Shown one piece after another: positions 56,501 through 62,597 of a stretch of DNA of 64,000 bases. Source of the DNA: Maniola hyperantus. Its lineage: Eukaryota; Arthropoda; Insecta; Lepidoptera; Nymphalidae. Position 1 is the first letter of the stretch, and each line of letters opens with the position of its first letter. The notes under the pieces were generated by a model. That model worked only from the letters and a program-made list of their open reading frames with translations, was not told the DNA's origin and ran no database searches. The DNA is taken from the NCBI RefSeq assembly GCF_902806685.2, contig NC_048546.1, forward strand, positions 558,001-622,000, written 5' to 3'. The translations under genes and the position numbers were made by a program.

Positions 56501-59122
56501 CAATGGAAAGAGGTCATGAGTCATGAAAAGGTGACTGACTGACTGACTGATCAATCAATGCACAGCTCAAGCTACTGGATGCATCGGACTGAAATTTGGC
56601 ACGCAGATAGCTATTAAAATTTAAAACATAGGCATCTGTTAAGAAAGGATTTTGGAAAACTCAATCCTAAGGGGGTGAAATAGGGGTTCGAAATTTGTGT
56701 AGTCCACGCCGACAAAGTTGCGATAATAAGCTAGTAAAGCATTAAACTGCATTATTTTACTTTTCGTTTCGTTATAATATGCAACATGAATAATTATTAC
56801 AGATTTGGTGCTAGGGGCGCAGTAGAAAACTTACACTGACAAAATGATGACGCATGTATGTACTCTTTAGTGTGAACCACATCAAAGTGTTTAGTATCAG
56901 GCAAGTGGAATAGGTAGATGGTCTCCTTGTAGCCGTTACATATATTAGTTTGAGGACCTTTATTAGCTTCAAAAATAACGAAATCACGCCTGCAATGATT
57001 ATATACATATTGATGATTTAAGTTATACTTTTCTGATTTATATAATGAATAACTAACAAGTTATAACTAAAAAATTGCTTTAAATTTAAATTTTAAGAAA
57101 GCATTTGGTATTTGTAATGAGTTTTAAAGAAATACAACACGAAAACTGTATAAGGTCTCAGTTAAAACAAAACCATAACAATTAATCAATATAAAATTTG
57201 AAACTAATCTAAACAGGATGCAGTATCTTTAAACAAACATTGAAATACATTGTCATTTGCTGATAGGGATGAGACATACTTGCTAAATTCAATACCAGGG
57301 CTTCCAAGTAAGAGTACGTAAAAATACCAGGGTCTAAAACCAGGTTTTAAAATACTTTAAAGTATTTGGCAGTAAAGCTCGAAGTAATTTTATAGCATAG
57401 GAAATTTAGCCGTGTTATAAAATAAAATAAAAATCTTTTTTATTCAAATAAACTTTTACAAGTACTTTCGAATAGTCAGATGCATCTACCACTGGTTCGG
57501 AATGCCTTTCCTACCGAGAAGAACCAGCAAGAAACTCGGCGGTGGCTCTTTTCAAATATTTGATATAGGTACAAGAATATGCCATGTATAAAAATGTATT
57601 TGCAGTCTTGTGCGTTGCTGGAACTAGCTGCAGGTCAAATCCAGGCTCTTTTATCATTTAGGTAATCTTTTATCATACATATAAAGAGCACAATTCTATT
57701 TGTGAAAAGACTTGGAAGTTCAAAGTATTTTTATTGCATAGAAAATCGGACCGTGTTTTCATATGTATTAGGTGCACAATCCTATTTGTGATGAAAGACT
57801 TGCAAGTTCGAAGCCCCGGCCCTTCTCATAACCCTTACTTTTGGCTTTGCCGTAGTCAGGTAAAAAATACGTTGAAGGTCGAAGTATTTTTATGGCATAT
57901 AAAATGGATCCGTGTTGTCATACATATAAAGTCCACAATCCTATTTGTGAGAAATACTTGCCAGTTCGAAGTTTTTTTACTGCATAGAAAATTGGACCGT
58001 GTTTTCATATGTTTACGGTGCACAATCCTATTTGTGAAGAAAGACTTGCAAGTTCGAAGCCCCGGCCGTTCTCATAACCCTTACTTTTGCCTTTGCCGTA
58101 GTCAGGTAAAAAATACGTTGAAGGTCCAAATCTTTTTATGACATATGAAATCGATCCGTGTCGTCATACATATAAAGTCCACATTCCTATTTGTGGAAAA
58201 TACTTGCAAAAATACTTGCATAGAAATTCGGTCCGTGTTGTCATATGTATAAGGAGCACAATCCTATTTGTGAAGAATTACTTGCAAGTAAATTCCACCC
58301 GCACCAGGGCGCCCTACTTCCAAGCAAAGCCCTGGTTTTAAAACCTGGTAGCGTAAATACGTCTCATCCCTATTTGCTGAGCACTGAGCAGGCCATTCAC
58401 TATTATCTTAGCAAGGCCCACTTGTTTAGTCTGGCAAAAGGCAAACTTAAAATAAACAGAAGGGTAACCTTAGTTAGGTATCTACTTTAGTTTTAATTTG
58501 GTTTCGAATTACAATACAAATCATGTCAGGTACCTACGAAAGAATGAAAATCTGGCTTTCAAATTTCTTATTAGCATACAGAAATTGTTTAAAGTTTAAT
58601 ATATTGATTAAAAATCATTATATTTATATGCAATGGAGTCAGTATGAAGTGTATAAATGATTTTATAATATTAGAAAACAGCTTAGTGCCTAATCAGATG
58701 AAATTGTGGTTCTTACCTATAGAGGTGGCTCATAGCAGATATTTCAATGAGTCCGCCCCATTCTGAAGGATTAGACATCTCTCTAAGATAATTTTCGAAT
58801 GGACAATTTAAGGACTACAAACAGAAACATTGTGTTAGGATCAAATTGAACTTTGAGGTATCTCAAGAAAAATAGAGTTTAAAAGACCTACCCCCTCGAA
58901 AAGGTGGCGATGGGATGCCATGAACTGAACGCAGTCCATGCGAACTTTATGAAAATACCGCTGCGTATTGTAAATGATTTCAGACACGGCCCTAAAGAGA
59001 CAACTGGCGTCTCGGGCGGTATGTTTCCTGAAAAAACCCATCTCATCGAGCCAGCGGTCTGGCTCCGATGAACGCTTGTGTACTCTCCACGGCCCACGGC
59101 AACGGATCGGGGAAGGCGACAT
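35576..59122 (-). CDS. otu: Ovarian tumor (Otu) deubiquitinase, 14 coding exons
   Basis: Otu is a germline protein needed for oogenesis in Drosophila; it combines an OTU cysteine-protease domain, a Tudor domain and a disordered C-terminal tail. Predicted exons (minus): 59122-58892, 58814-58717, 56989-56835, 54115-53654, 52730-52434, 51884-51700, 47580-47470, 45659-45554, 42721-42521, 41996-41851, 40114-39981, 38020-37928, 37340-37153 and 35697-35576. All have GT-AG boundaries and matching phases; they total 2529 nt, 842 aa, close to the fly protein (about 810-850 aa). Catalytic Cys41 lies in RDASCLFRA and the likely catalytic His144 in KHFDVV. The tail is rich in Pro, Gly, Tyr, Asn and His. 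Kozak context is AACAATG, and a splice acceptor at 59143 suggests a 5' UTR intron. Introns hold three minisatellites and many transposons. A possible further exon near 41745-41790 does not fit the phase simply and is left out. The identity is strong; individual small tail exons are less certain. Confidence 0.9.
35725..36110 (+). mobile_element. Poly(A)-tailed retroposed sequence in the last otu intron
   Basis: It starts in GC-rich sequence (an open frame of 60 codons at 35753-35935, CARTCLLQRAPRTR block), passes 'ttaagtttttaaataaagta' and ends at 'gaataaataaaatata' followed by about 20 A residues. A polyadenylation signal just before a pure A tract indicates reverse transcription of a polyadenylated RNA. 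The parent is unidentified; a lepidopteran retroelement is the most likely source. Confidence 0.5.
36405..37125. repeat. Diverged 30-bp repeats in the last otu intron, split by a LINE
   Basis: Degenerate units of the form 'tgtactgattcgtgggcacg' occur at about 36420-36544 and again at about 36984-37120. They match the 30-bp array at 40965-41725. The jockey-type LINE at 36545-36983 interrupts them. Confidence 0.75.
36545..36983 (+). mobile_element. Jockey-type LINE, 5'-truncated, with TATAC duplication
   Basis: 439 bp, flanked by TATAC on both sides (36540-36544 and 36984-36988). An uninterrupted frame to 36761 encodes the reverse transcriptase ORF C-terminus (RLRKVQKSF, FYNKIPQ, LPLHKFKKSIKN, YLNDKRAW). 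A 3' UTR with 'gagtttcttgctggttcttc' follows and it ends in ttttcattttcattttcatt rather than poly(A). The intact frame suggests a fairly recent insertion, antisense to otu. Confidence 0.85.
37153..37340 (-). CDS. otu: otu exon 13 (low-complexity tail)
   Basis: Enters in phase 2 and leaves in phase 1 at a GTGAGG donor. It encodes a Pro/Tyr-rich stretch with VPYPYIPYPPPIYPVQYYP and ends ESDPG. The end of this exon and the start of the intron after it resemble 41700-41790 further upstream in the gene, which indicates a past partial duplication. Confidence 0.8.
37390..37560 (+). mobile_element. Retroelement 3' end with poly(A)
   Basis: 'gttccggtacgatgccgtgt', 'gggtttaataaaaactgcca' and 'gcagtcaagggctaacttgt', then a run of A. 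Same family as 5400-5510 and 10200-10300. In the otu intron between exons 12 and 13. Confidence 0.5.
37610..37808 (-). mobile_element. Helitron-like (Lep1-type) element
   Basis: 'attataaacgcgaaagtgtg' at the left and 'cacgcgaagttgcggacatc' at the right; minus-strand orientation. In an otu intron. Confidence 0.55.
38136..38275. repeat. Perfect 140-bp palindrome without spacer
   Basis: Two 70-bp arms are exact reverse complements meeting at 38205/38206 (aattg/caatt). The left arm starts 'tttaatgtataaaacgggta'. Non-coding, between otu exons 11 and 12. Confidence 0.9.
39165..39285. mobile_element. Foldback MITE ('aaaccaaagaggaccttatc')
   Basis: 'aaccaaagaggaccttatct' with 'tctaaggctaactgta' is mirrored by 'tacagttaagccttag' and 'agataaggtcggctttggtt'. 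About 120 bp, in an otu intron. Confidence 0.55.
39689..39833. mobile_element. hAT-type MITE with 8-bp duplication, copy 1
   Basis: The ends 'cagtggcgtgca' and 'tgcacgccactg' are inverted repeats, flanked by AAAGTGGG at 39681-39688 and 39834-39841. An 8-bp duplication is characteristic of hAT transposons. Sister copy at 54591-54736. Confidence 0.85.
40180..40712. mobile_element. PIF/Harbinger-like element with TAA duplication
   Basis: 533 bp bounded by inverted ends 'gggccggttgtttcaa' and 'ttgaaacaaccggccc' and flanked by TAA on both sides (40177-40179, 40713-40715), the target duplication of PIF/Harbinger elements. Internal mirrored blocks read 'gcgctaacgaacgt' and 'acgttcgtt'. A short frame from 40398 (MESIEFNAFNG, then a Lys/Glu-rich stretch) stops after 37 codons. 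It may be a transposase remnant but is too short to name. In the otu intron between exons 10 and 11. Confidence 0.75.
40777..40962 (+). mobile_element. About 185-bp MITE-like repeat, copy 3 of 3
   Basis: Inverted relative to the copies at 1683 and 21625: 'ggccctaccgcggttgtttg' to 'ggttttagacaatcgcccta'. It directly adjoins the start of the 30-bp minisatellite. Confidence 0.55.
40965..41725. repeat. 30-bp minisatellite rich in CACGTG, about 25 units
   Basis: Unit 'gcattgtgtactgatttatg' plus 'ggcacgtgtt'. Variants are tta/tcg in the middle, cacgtg/catgtg near the end, and gtac/gtgg at the start. By count there are 16 CACGTG and 10 CATGTG words in 740 bp. Long open frames on both strands result from the 30-bp period and are not genes. 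Lies in the otu intron between exons 10 and 11. Confidence 0.93.
41851..42721 (-). CDS. otu: otu exons 9-10 (Pro/Gly/His-rich tail)
   Basis: Exon 9 (42721-42521) encodes PAPPPVPMGVGGVGGVGYG and APPPPPPGVNPHVY. Exon 10 (41996-41851) encodes FYFNLGVDCMWAAYG followed by a Pro/His-rich run (LPHPHPHAPPRH). This low-complexity tail is the kind of sequence that drives condensate formation of Otu in flies. Exon 9 has high GC and CpG against its AT-rich surroundings. Confidence 0.82.
42055..42510 (+). mobile_element. SINE split by an AT-rich insert
   Basis: The SINE body ('gagttatgtgcattttaaga', 'ttgctttaacggtgaaggaa', 'gatagactat') begins at about 42080. It is broken at about 42215 by AT-rich sequence (ttttattttattttatg onwards) and resumes at about 42440 with 'actatgggcaaatccttctc' and 'gtgatgggttgacgatgac'. 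In the otu intron between exons 9 and 10. Confidence 0.55.
42956..43712. mobile_element. Palindromic element of about 750 bp with 330-bp arms
   Basis: Starts 'tatacagggttacaggaaaa' and ends 'ttttcctgtaaccctgtata'. The arms stay alignable inward through 'gggatcgtgtcc', 'ttcgagttattcattttttt', 'gtttgccactttaaaa' and 'acttgtacagtttttgggct', leaving about 80 bases unpaired at the centre. Very AT-rich interior, no coding sequence. It is a long foldback transposon in the otu intron between exons 8 and 9. Confidence 0.88.
43739..45659 (-). repeat. 126-bp minisatellite built from otu exon 8 and its donor, 15 copies
   Basis: Fifteen copies of a 126-bp unit. On the otu strand each unit contains most of exon 8 (coding APAVRASTPATNVVTTYSAN), its 5' splice donor (AATG/GTACGT, positions 43790 + 126n up to 45554) and the first 47 bp of the intron. 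Only the most upstream copy has exon 8's own start and a proper acceptor (45659). In the exon frame each unit runs into TGA soon after the donor. The long open frames on both strands (610 and 635 codons) are by-products of the period being a multiple of three. Confidence 0.93.
45720..46140. other. otu intron 7, AT-rich with (CA)n tract
   Basis: AT-rich sequence followed at 46050-46140 by a degenerate CA-rich microsatellite. No coding exon recognised. Confidence 0.4.
46140..46330 (+). mobile_element. LINE 3' tail
   Basis: Second copy of the 3900-4160 tail ('cttttggccttctgttatac', then 'tactttcaaataaacaaaat'). Confidence 0.5.
46560..46692 (+). mobile_element. LINE 3' tail with (TTCTA)n
   Basis: 'gccatggctaatgtgctgga', 'aaataaagaattattctatt' and a repeated attctattcta end. 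Antisense to otu, in the intron between exons 7 and 8. Confidence 0.45.
46890..47080 (+). mobile_element. LINE 3' tail with (TTTGAC)n
   Basis: 'gtgggctcttctcagacctg' and 'gcgcgtttggaaccctcgta', ending 'gaataaatcatttgactttg' plus acttgactt repeats. Shares blocks with 7440-7640. Confidence 0.5.
47470..47580 (-). CDS. otu: otu exon 7
   Basis: 37 codons in phase 0 at both ends (acceptor ttccag, donor gtatgt). Encodes VEIQALPLMVDC, then Pro/Ala-rich sequence ending PENHQNQ. Because both ends are phase 0 it could be skipped without a frame change. Confidence 0.78.
48000..48600. other. otu intron 6, AT-rich, nothing recognised
   Basis: A short tandem repeat ('ttaaggctgtagggttgaaa' and a near copy) occurs at about 48062-48120. 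No other structure was recognised. Confidence 0.35.
48609..48795 (+). mobile_element. Helitron-like (Lep1-type) element
   Basis: 'actagaggatgcccgcgact' to 'cactttcacatttataatat' with tagtat. One of the cleaner copies of the family. Confidence 0.6.
49308..49731 (+). mobile_element. 'gttccgtac' dispersed repeat
   Basis: 'accagccaagtgcgagtcag' to 'gaggtacggaaccctaaaaa', preceded by a short (AT)n tract. Nearly full length, in the otu intron between exons 6 and 7. Confidence 0.65.
50025..50130. repeat. Inverted repeat ('ctgacgttatgttggcacca')
   Basis: 'ctgacgttatgttggcacca' with ttg at about 50027 is mirrored by 'caatggtgccaacataacgt' with cagg at about 50100. The spacer is about 50 bp. Confidence 0.65.
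50315..50455. mobile_element. GC-rich inverted-repeat MITE
   Basis: 'caggtcgtgatggcaatcgg' and 'ggacgccccgtacacccg' are mirrored by 'cgggtgtgcggggcg' and 'ccgattgccatcaagacctg'. Related to 5525-5635. Confidence 0.6.
50942..51262 (-). mobile_element. Full-length tRNA-derived SINE
   Basis: Inverted copy of 30261-30571: (ATC)n tail at 50942, the body, then a tRNA-like head with B box at about 51208 ('gggatcgaacccccgacc' on +). In the otu intron between exons 6 and 7. Confidence 0.8.
51295..51372 (+). mobile_element. tRNA-like sequence, probably a SINE head
   Basis: 'gtagcttagtggtcagagca' and 'acgcgggttcgattcctgcc' resemble a tRNA D-arm and T-arm, and the T-stem pairs well. The acceptor stem does not pair and the anticodon arm is poor, so a working tRNA gene is unlikely. 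Confidence 0.45.
51435..51650. mobile_element. Inverted-repeat element ('gttcttgcaattcacgaagg')
   Basis: 'gttcttgcaattcacgaagg' with cgagtg is mirrored by 'cactcgccttcgtgaaatgc' with aagaac, enclosing about 165 bp with further mirrored blocks. It ends 50 bp before otu exon 6's donor side. Confidence 0.6.
51700..51884 (-). CDS. otu: otu exon 6
   Basis: Phase 1 in, phase 0 out. It starts with a basic Lys/Arg-rich segment (KITRKQGTSKARKAKSEE) and ends CFFQSYTYPHLDYMNLQPMP. The donor GTTAGT is weaker than others in the gene. The sequence links the Tudor domain to the low-complexity tail. Confidence 0.8.
52434..52730 (-). CDS. otu: otu exon 5 (Tudor domain)
   Basis: Encodes a Tudor-type domain: VGVKCRCKLHPEQPVPYNC, HIQEMHPDGGPCLVFIEELG, then RVLNFDQLEPLP. 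Drosophila Otu also has a Tudor domain after the OTU domain. Acceptor ttacag, donor GTGTGC, phase 1 at both ends, so skipping it would keep frame, in line with known Tudor-exon alternative splicing in fly otu. Confidence 0.88.
52990..53397 (+). mobile_element. 'gttccgtac' dispersed repeat
   Basis: 'aatcggccaagtgcgagtca' to 'gaggtacggaaccttaaaaa'. A somewhat diverged copy in the otu intron between exons 4 and 5. Confidence 0.6.
53448..53580 (+). mobile_element. SINE 3' half
   Basis: 'ttctcaaaggtgtgtgaagt' to 'gttgataatgatgatgaata', matching the end of the SINE at 30261-30571. It ends about 70 bp before the exon 4 donor side. Confidence 0.6.
53654..54115 (-). CDS. otu: otu exon 4 (end of OTU domain and linker)
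   Basis: Begins right after the catalytic-His exon and completes the OTU fold (LVYEVLYDGVYQLKDLPYAV). A helical, charged segment follows (ENVERRKKQKERSKVFIETL). It enters and leaves in phase 1. The largest exon of the gene (462 bp). Confidence 0.88.
54591..54736. mobile_element. hAT-type MITE with 8-bp duplication, copy 2
   Basis: Ends 'cagtggcgtgcagg' and 'gtgcacgccactg', flanked by CCTACCAC at 54583-54590 and 54737-54744. Same family as 39689-39833. Confidence 0.85.
54858..55417. repeat. 33-bp minisatellite, about 17 units
   Basis: Unit 'cctcaaaacagaaagcaggg' plus 'atttgtcgagcat' with an A/G variant at one site. The open frames on both strands (RMLDKSLLSVL and KTESRDLSSIL repeats) result from the 33-bp period. 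In the otu intron between exons 3 and 4. Just to the right, 'gtgcgcc..gttacgccactgg' resembles a hAT end. Confidence 0.92.
56340..56462. mobile_element. MITE with 'gtacacaatct' ends, copy 2
   Basis: 'ttgtacacaatctgtaaact' to 'ctttagagattgtgtacatt'. Inverted relative to 29943-30085; the interior 'gtctaaatctagtgctatcc' is shared. Confidence 0.6.
56535..56740 (-). mobile_element. Helitron-like 'gatcagtcag' element
   Basis: 'gactgactgactgatcaatc' at the left and 'gtagtccacgccgacaaagt' at the right. It lies about 95 bp from otu exon 3 on its donor side. Confidence 0.55.
56835..59122 (-). CDS. otu: otu exons 1-3 (OTU catalytic domain)
   Basis: Exon 1 (59122-58892, 77 codons) carries the start Met and the catalytic block RDASCLFRAVSE (Asp38, Cys41). 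Exon 2 (58814-58717) holds FENYLREM and EWGGLIEISAMSH, the conserved OTU helix region. Exon 3 (56989-56835) holds YLFHLPDTKHFDVVHTKEY with likely catalytic His144. The spacing between Cys and His (about 103 residues) suits an OTU domain. All elements of a working cysteine deubiquitinase seem present. Confidence 0.9.
57264..58372. mobile_element. hAT-like element with internal tandem repeats and 8-bp duplication
   Basis: Inverted ends TAGGGATGAGAC and GTCTCATCCCTA, flanked by TTTGCTGA (57256-57263 and 58373-58380). The interior has subterminal inverted 'ccagggcttccaag' and 'cttccaagcaaagccctgg' blocks. It also has two tandem copies of a roughly 240-bp unit (about 57740-57985 and 57985-58230) made of repeated 'gcacaatcctatttgtga' modules. 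A jockey fragment is nested at 57421-57668. No transposase frame remains. In the otu intron between exons 2 and 3. Confidence 0.82.
57421..57668 (-). mobile_element. Jockey-type LINE 3' end nested in the hAT-like element
   Basis: On the minus strand it starts within the last codons of the LINE ORF (NDKRAW-like) and runs through the 'gagtttcttgctggttcttc' UTR to a tttttattttattttat-type end. Same family as 36545-36983. Confidence 0.75.
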
Positions 59123-59142
59123 TGTTTAACACTGCTAACGAT
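59123..59142 (-). promoter_or_regulatory. otu: otu 5' leader segment after a splice acceptor
   Basis: A pyrimidine-rich 'tttttgtttacctacag' on the minus strand ends at 59143, followed by 20 bases to the ATG (context AACAATG). This suggests that a 5' UTR intron precedes the first coding exon. The promoter would then lie further right and was not located. Confidence 0.4.
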
Positions 59143-59565
59143 CTGTAGGTAAACAAAAACAAATGACGCTATTCTCGCACCGATACTTTCCGATCGAATC
59201 ATAAAAAATTCGCATCACAAATAATTAAGTACCTAAACGTCCTGTAAACAGTAGATTAGTAAAATCATAGCTAAACATGAGTTGTGAATGCAAATGGTTG
59301 TTTAGCTGTCTACAATACACAACACGTGCACAATAAATATAGCGTACATCAAGAGAAAAATATCATCATTGCACTCACCAAGATAATTTATATCCCAGCA
59401 GTCAGCATCAGTGTTAATCTTTCTAACTTATACGGAATATTAATTTCAAGCATACACGGAAAAAATTGCACGTGCCAAAAGCAACCGTCAAGTGCCGGCG
59501 GGAAGGATAATCAAAATACGTTCCAGTGTTGCCAACGCAAATTTTTAGGGTGCCGTGTACGTTAG

Positions 59566-60905
59566 GCACAGATATATATACCTACAGATATGCAACTAGC
59601 GTAGCCCTCTCAGTCCCTCTCGCTCAAGCAGAGGTACTTACTAATGTGAGATGTTATTCCTTCTATTGTACATTCGCTTCGGCAATTGTAGCCTAGTATA
59701 CTGCAATCCACCATTGTACAATAACTTCAAAAACAAAAACAACAAAACAAATCAATTGTTTCTTTAAAATAGTTAGGTACTTTTGTCAACATAATCTCAC
59801 TTTACGTTGTTTGTTAAGATCTCACGTCTAAAATACATCTTGATAAACAAAAAGTAGTCACGGTGATAAGGATTAAGGACACTACGGACAAAACATAATC
59901 ATTTTGTCATGTTCTAATAAGAGCTTAAATTCATTTAGCTATCTCGCTCTAGCATTACGAGTCACATTACTTCTACAGGTATTTATTCTGAGAGATAATG
60001 TAACTTTCTACTTTCAGTGTTATTCATCTGTGGCATGGCGTTTTTTGCGAATTGTCACCCACCTGTTTTGAAAAAAAATGCGAATTGGCATTTGGCGTAG
60101 ATAGAGTAATAGGTAGATTTAAGTACTGTGTAACCGCGTATGAGATAGCGATAGCACTATGTAACGATGAATAACACGACAAATATTACCATTGTTTAGT
60201 AGTCAATATTTGTAGTAACCGATCAATAATATTTGTATTCAATGTTTTTAATGTGAAAACAAGTAAATAACTCATGAGAAATACAATTACGCCACGAATT
60301 TTCAAAGTTTGTTTTGCAACTTCTTGTATGATTTCTTGAAAAAAAAACCAGTTACACGATAAGGAACAAAAAATAGGTTAGCTGCGTCTCTGTTTATCAC
60401 ATTAGTAACTTTATCTGTGCTTTTTTTTAGTGCGAATGAGAAAGCAAACGTTCCTGCATCTACCTTTATTACTCTATTTACGGCATTTGGCGTTTTGATT
60501 TTTGAACGTAATAGTGTTGCCATGCTACGGCTCTTACTGTTAAAGCGAGATAGCTAAATGCTTAAGCTCTTATTAGAACGGACAAAATTATTATTATTGT
60601 CCTTATCACCGTGGCTACTTATTTTTGTTTGTCAAGATGTATTTGTACGCAAGATCTTGACAAAAACATGAAGTGAGGTTATGTTAACTCAAGTATTTTA
60701 ATGAAACAATTGATTTGTTTTGTTGTTTTTCGTTTTTGAAGTTATTGTGCAATGATGGGTTGCAATATACTAGGTTACAATAGCCGAAGCGAACGTAAAA
60801 TAGTAGGAATAACATTTCACAAGTAAGTACCTCTGCTTGAGCAAGAAAGATCGAGGGGGCCACAGTAGTTGCATATCTGATATCCTCTATTAATCTGTGC
60901 ATATC
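59566..60905. mobile_element. Foldback element with THAP-domain remnants in both arms
   Basis: The left arm (about 59566-59975) and right arm (about 60535-60905) are inverted copies sharing 'atttagctatctcgct', 'tcttgataaacaaaa' and 'caaaacaaatcaattg'. Each arm encodes the start of a THAP zinc-finger-like frame: right arm + strand from 60753 (MMGCNILGYNSRSERK, followed by a gtaagt donor), left arm - strand from about 59722 (MVDCSILGYNCRSE). THAP domains start the transposases of P elements and some other DNA transposons. The spacer of about 560 bp holds a 73-codon frame with no recognised domain. Confidence 0.7.
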
Positions 60906-60929
60906 TGTGTGCATGGTGCATTATCTCTA

Positions 60930-62285
60930 ATCACGGAATCTTGTATGAATGTAGTATATCTCTATGTCTCTAATGGTCCGACAAGGCTCTTTTGGCACTT
61001 AATGACATTGACAGGGGGTTGTAATTGTAGAACAAAGGCTGCCAGCAAATAAAATCCCCTCAATTTTACGGAATATTTGAAAATGTCAATGTCCAAAATC
61101 GAGTAAGTTTTATCTCATTTTAACTGAATAAGAAACTGAAAATGCCGTCGCTGTTTCCAAATCGAGAAAGAATAATAAAAACTATTTATTGGCCATGGAC
61201 TTGCAACTTATCATATTTACCTGCTCAAATACTATATTTACTTAGTGCTAAATATAGCTAAGAGATGCAGGCACATTTATTAGCAGGATATATCCTGATG
61301 TTATGCAACTATGTAACTATATGGAATGGCTCTAATATTTAAAAAACAGTGAATTTCCGATTTTTTAGCAACACCGCATATAAGGGGATAGTGGCGTGAC
61401 ACTTCACAAGATGGCGGCCACGGCGGTGTTATGGTTAGAAGCCCCGTTAACGTTCAATGGTTCAAGCATGTTTGTCAAATAGTACGTTTTTTGACGTTTT
61501 GTTTGATGACGTCATCAGACAAGAGCACGGTGCAAATAATAAAAGATAGATTGCATCCCAGGTAAGGACATAGGCTACTTTTTGTCCGAAAATCAAAAGT
61601 TCCCACGGGATTTTTAAAAACCTAAATCCATGTGGATGAAGCCGCAAACATCAGCTACTTATTAGGTATAAAAAAAAATTATGTTAGGATATGAAATTAA
61701 ACAACAGTAAAATTTTTCTTCTATATTTTAGAAAAAAGCACCGTCTGTAAAACATACAAATTTTTGATAAAAATCGTTTTTATTGGCATCGTTGGCGTCT
61801 TATAAAATTGAAAAAATGAATTTTTGGATACATGTAATACGACAGTATAAAAATTTATTGTTCATCTTCATCACAAGGAAATTAATAGCTAAAGAAATGA
61901 ATACAATCTTAGCTTTAATATACGCAGTTGAGCATTTAGTTTTATTATCATTAAACCTACGATTTTAATCTTACTTTCTTCTGGAATAAAATTATAGAGA
62001 ATTGCCAAATTTAAAATGAAAAGACTTGGTAACTACACTCCTAATAAATTAAATTGACCAGAGGCATCACACGACGCGTGGAATCTCATGAAAAAAAAAA
62101 CTTACAATTTCTAGTTTAAAATATAGAGAACACAAGCACAAAGCGATTTCAGAGTACCTACAGTAATTAACGAATCCGGAGTGCAGTGTGTTCCCAACTT
62201 AAAATAAAATCAGTACTCAATCTTAAAATTTACTCTCCATTAAAAATAAATAAAATGCTCGTAAAATACACTTATCCGATATATT
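60930..62285. other. Intergenic stretch between otu and thymosin
   Basis: Contains a Helitron-like fragment (61553-61655, minus). Otherwise AT-rich with no recognised exon. Confidence 0.35.
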
Positions 62286-62287
62286 AA

Positions 62288-62292
<5 letters not shown>

Positions 62293-62333
<41 letters not shown>
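62293..62333. repeat. (TA)n microsatellite
   Basis: About 20 uninterrupted TA dinucleotides, preceded by the imperfect 'gatatattaattattaata'. Confidence 0.9.
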
Positions 62334-62336
<3 letters not shown>

Positions 62337-62597
62337 ATTAAAAGTGACATAGAAAATTTGGTTCCTACAATCTAATGATAAAAACCAGTTCGCGGAGTCC
62401 GTTTATTTTGGATTATAAAGTATTTTTAGGGGATATATATATTTTTTTGATAACTGGCTTCACTTTTTGAGGAGTAGGCATAAAAAATCAGTGTTGCCAC
62501 AAACGGACGACGCAAGCGGGTCTTAAAAAATCTTAAATCGAGTCTAAAATACGGCGATACTAGCGATATATAGTTGCGATAAATAATGGAAGGTAGT

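Noticed and set aside
58841..58891. Extension of otu exon 1 through 58841 (an open frame continues)
   Set aside because: A GTAGGT donor at 58891 and the OTU-matching next exon in phase show that the extra residues are intron.
60302..60523. A 73-codon gene on the minus strand
   Set aside because: Lies in the spacer of a foldback transposon, with no recognisable domain; it could be element sequence but not a supported gene.
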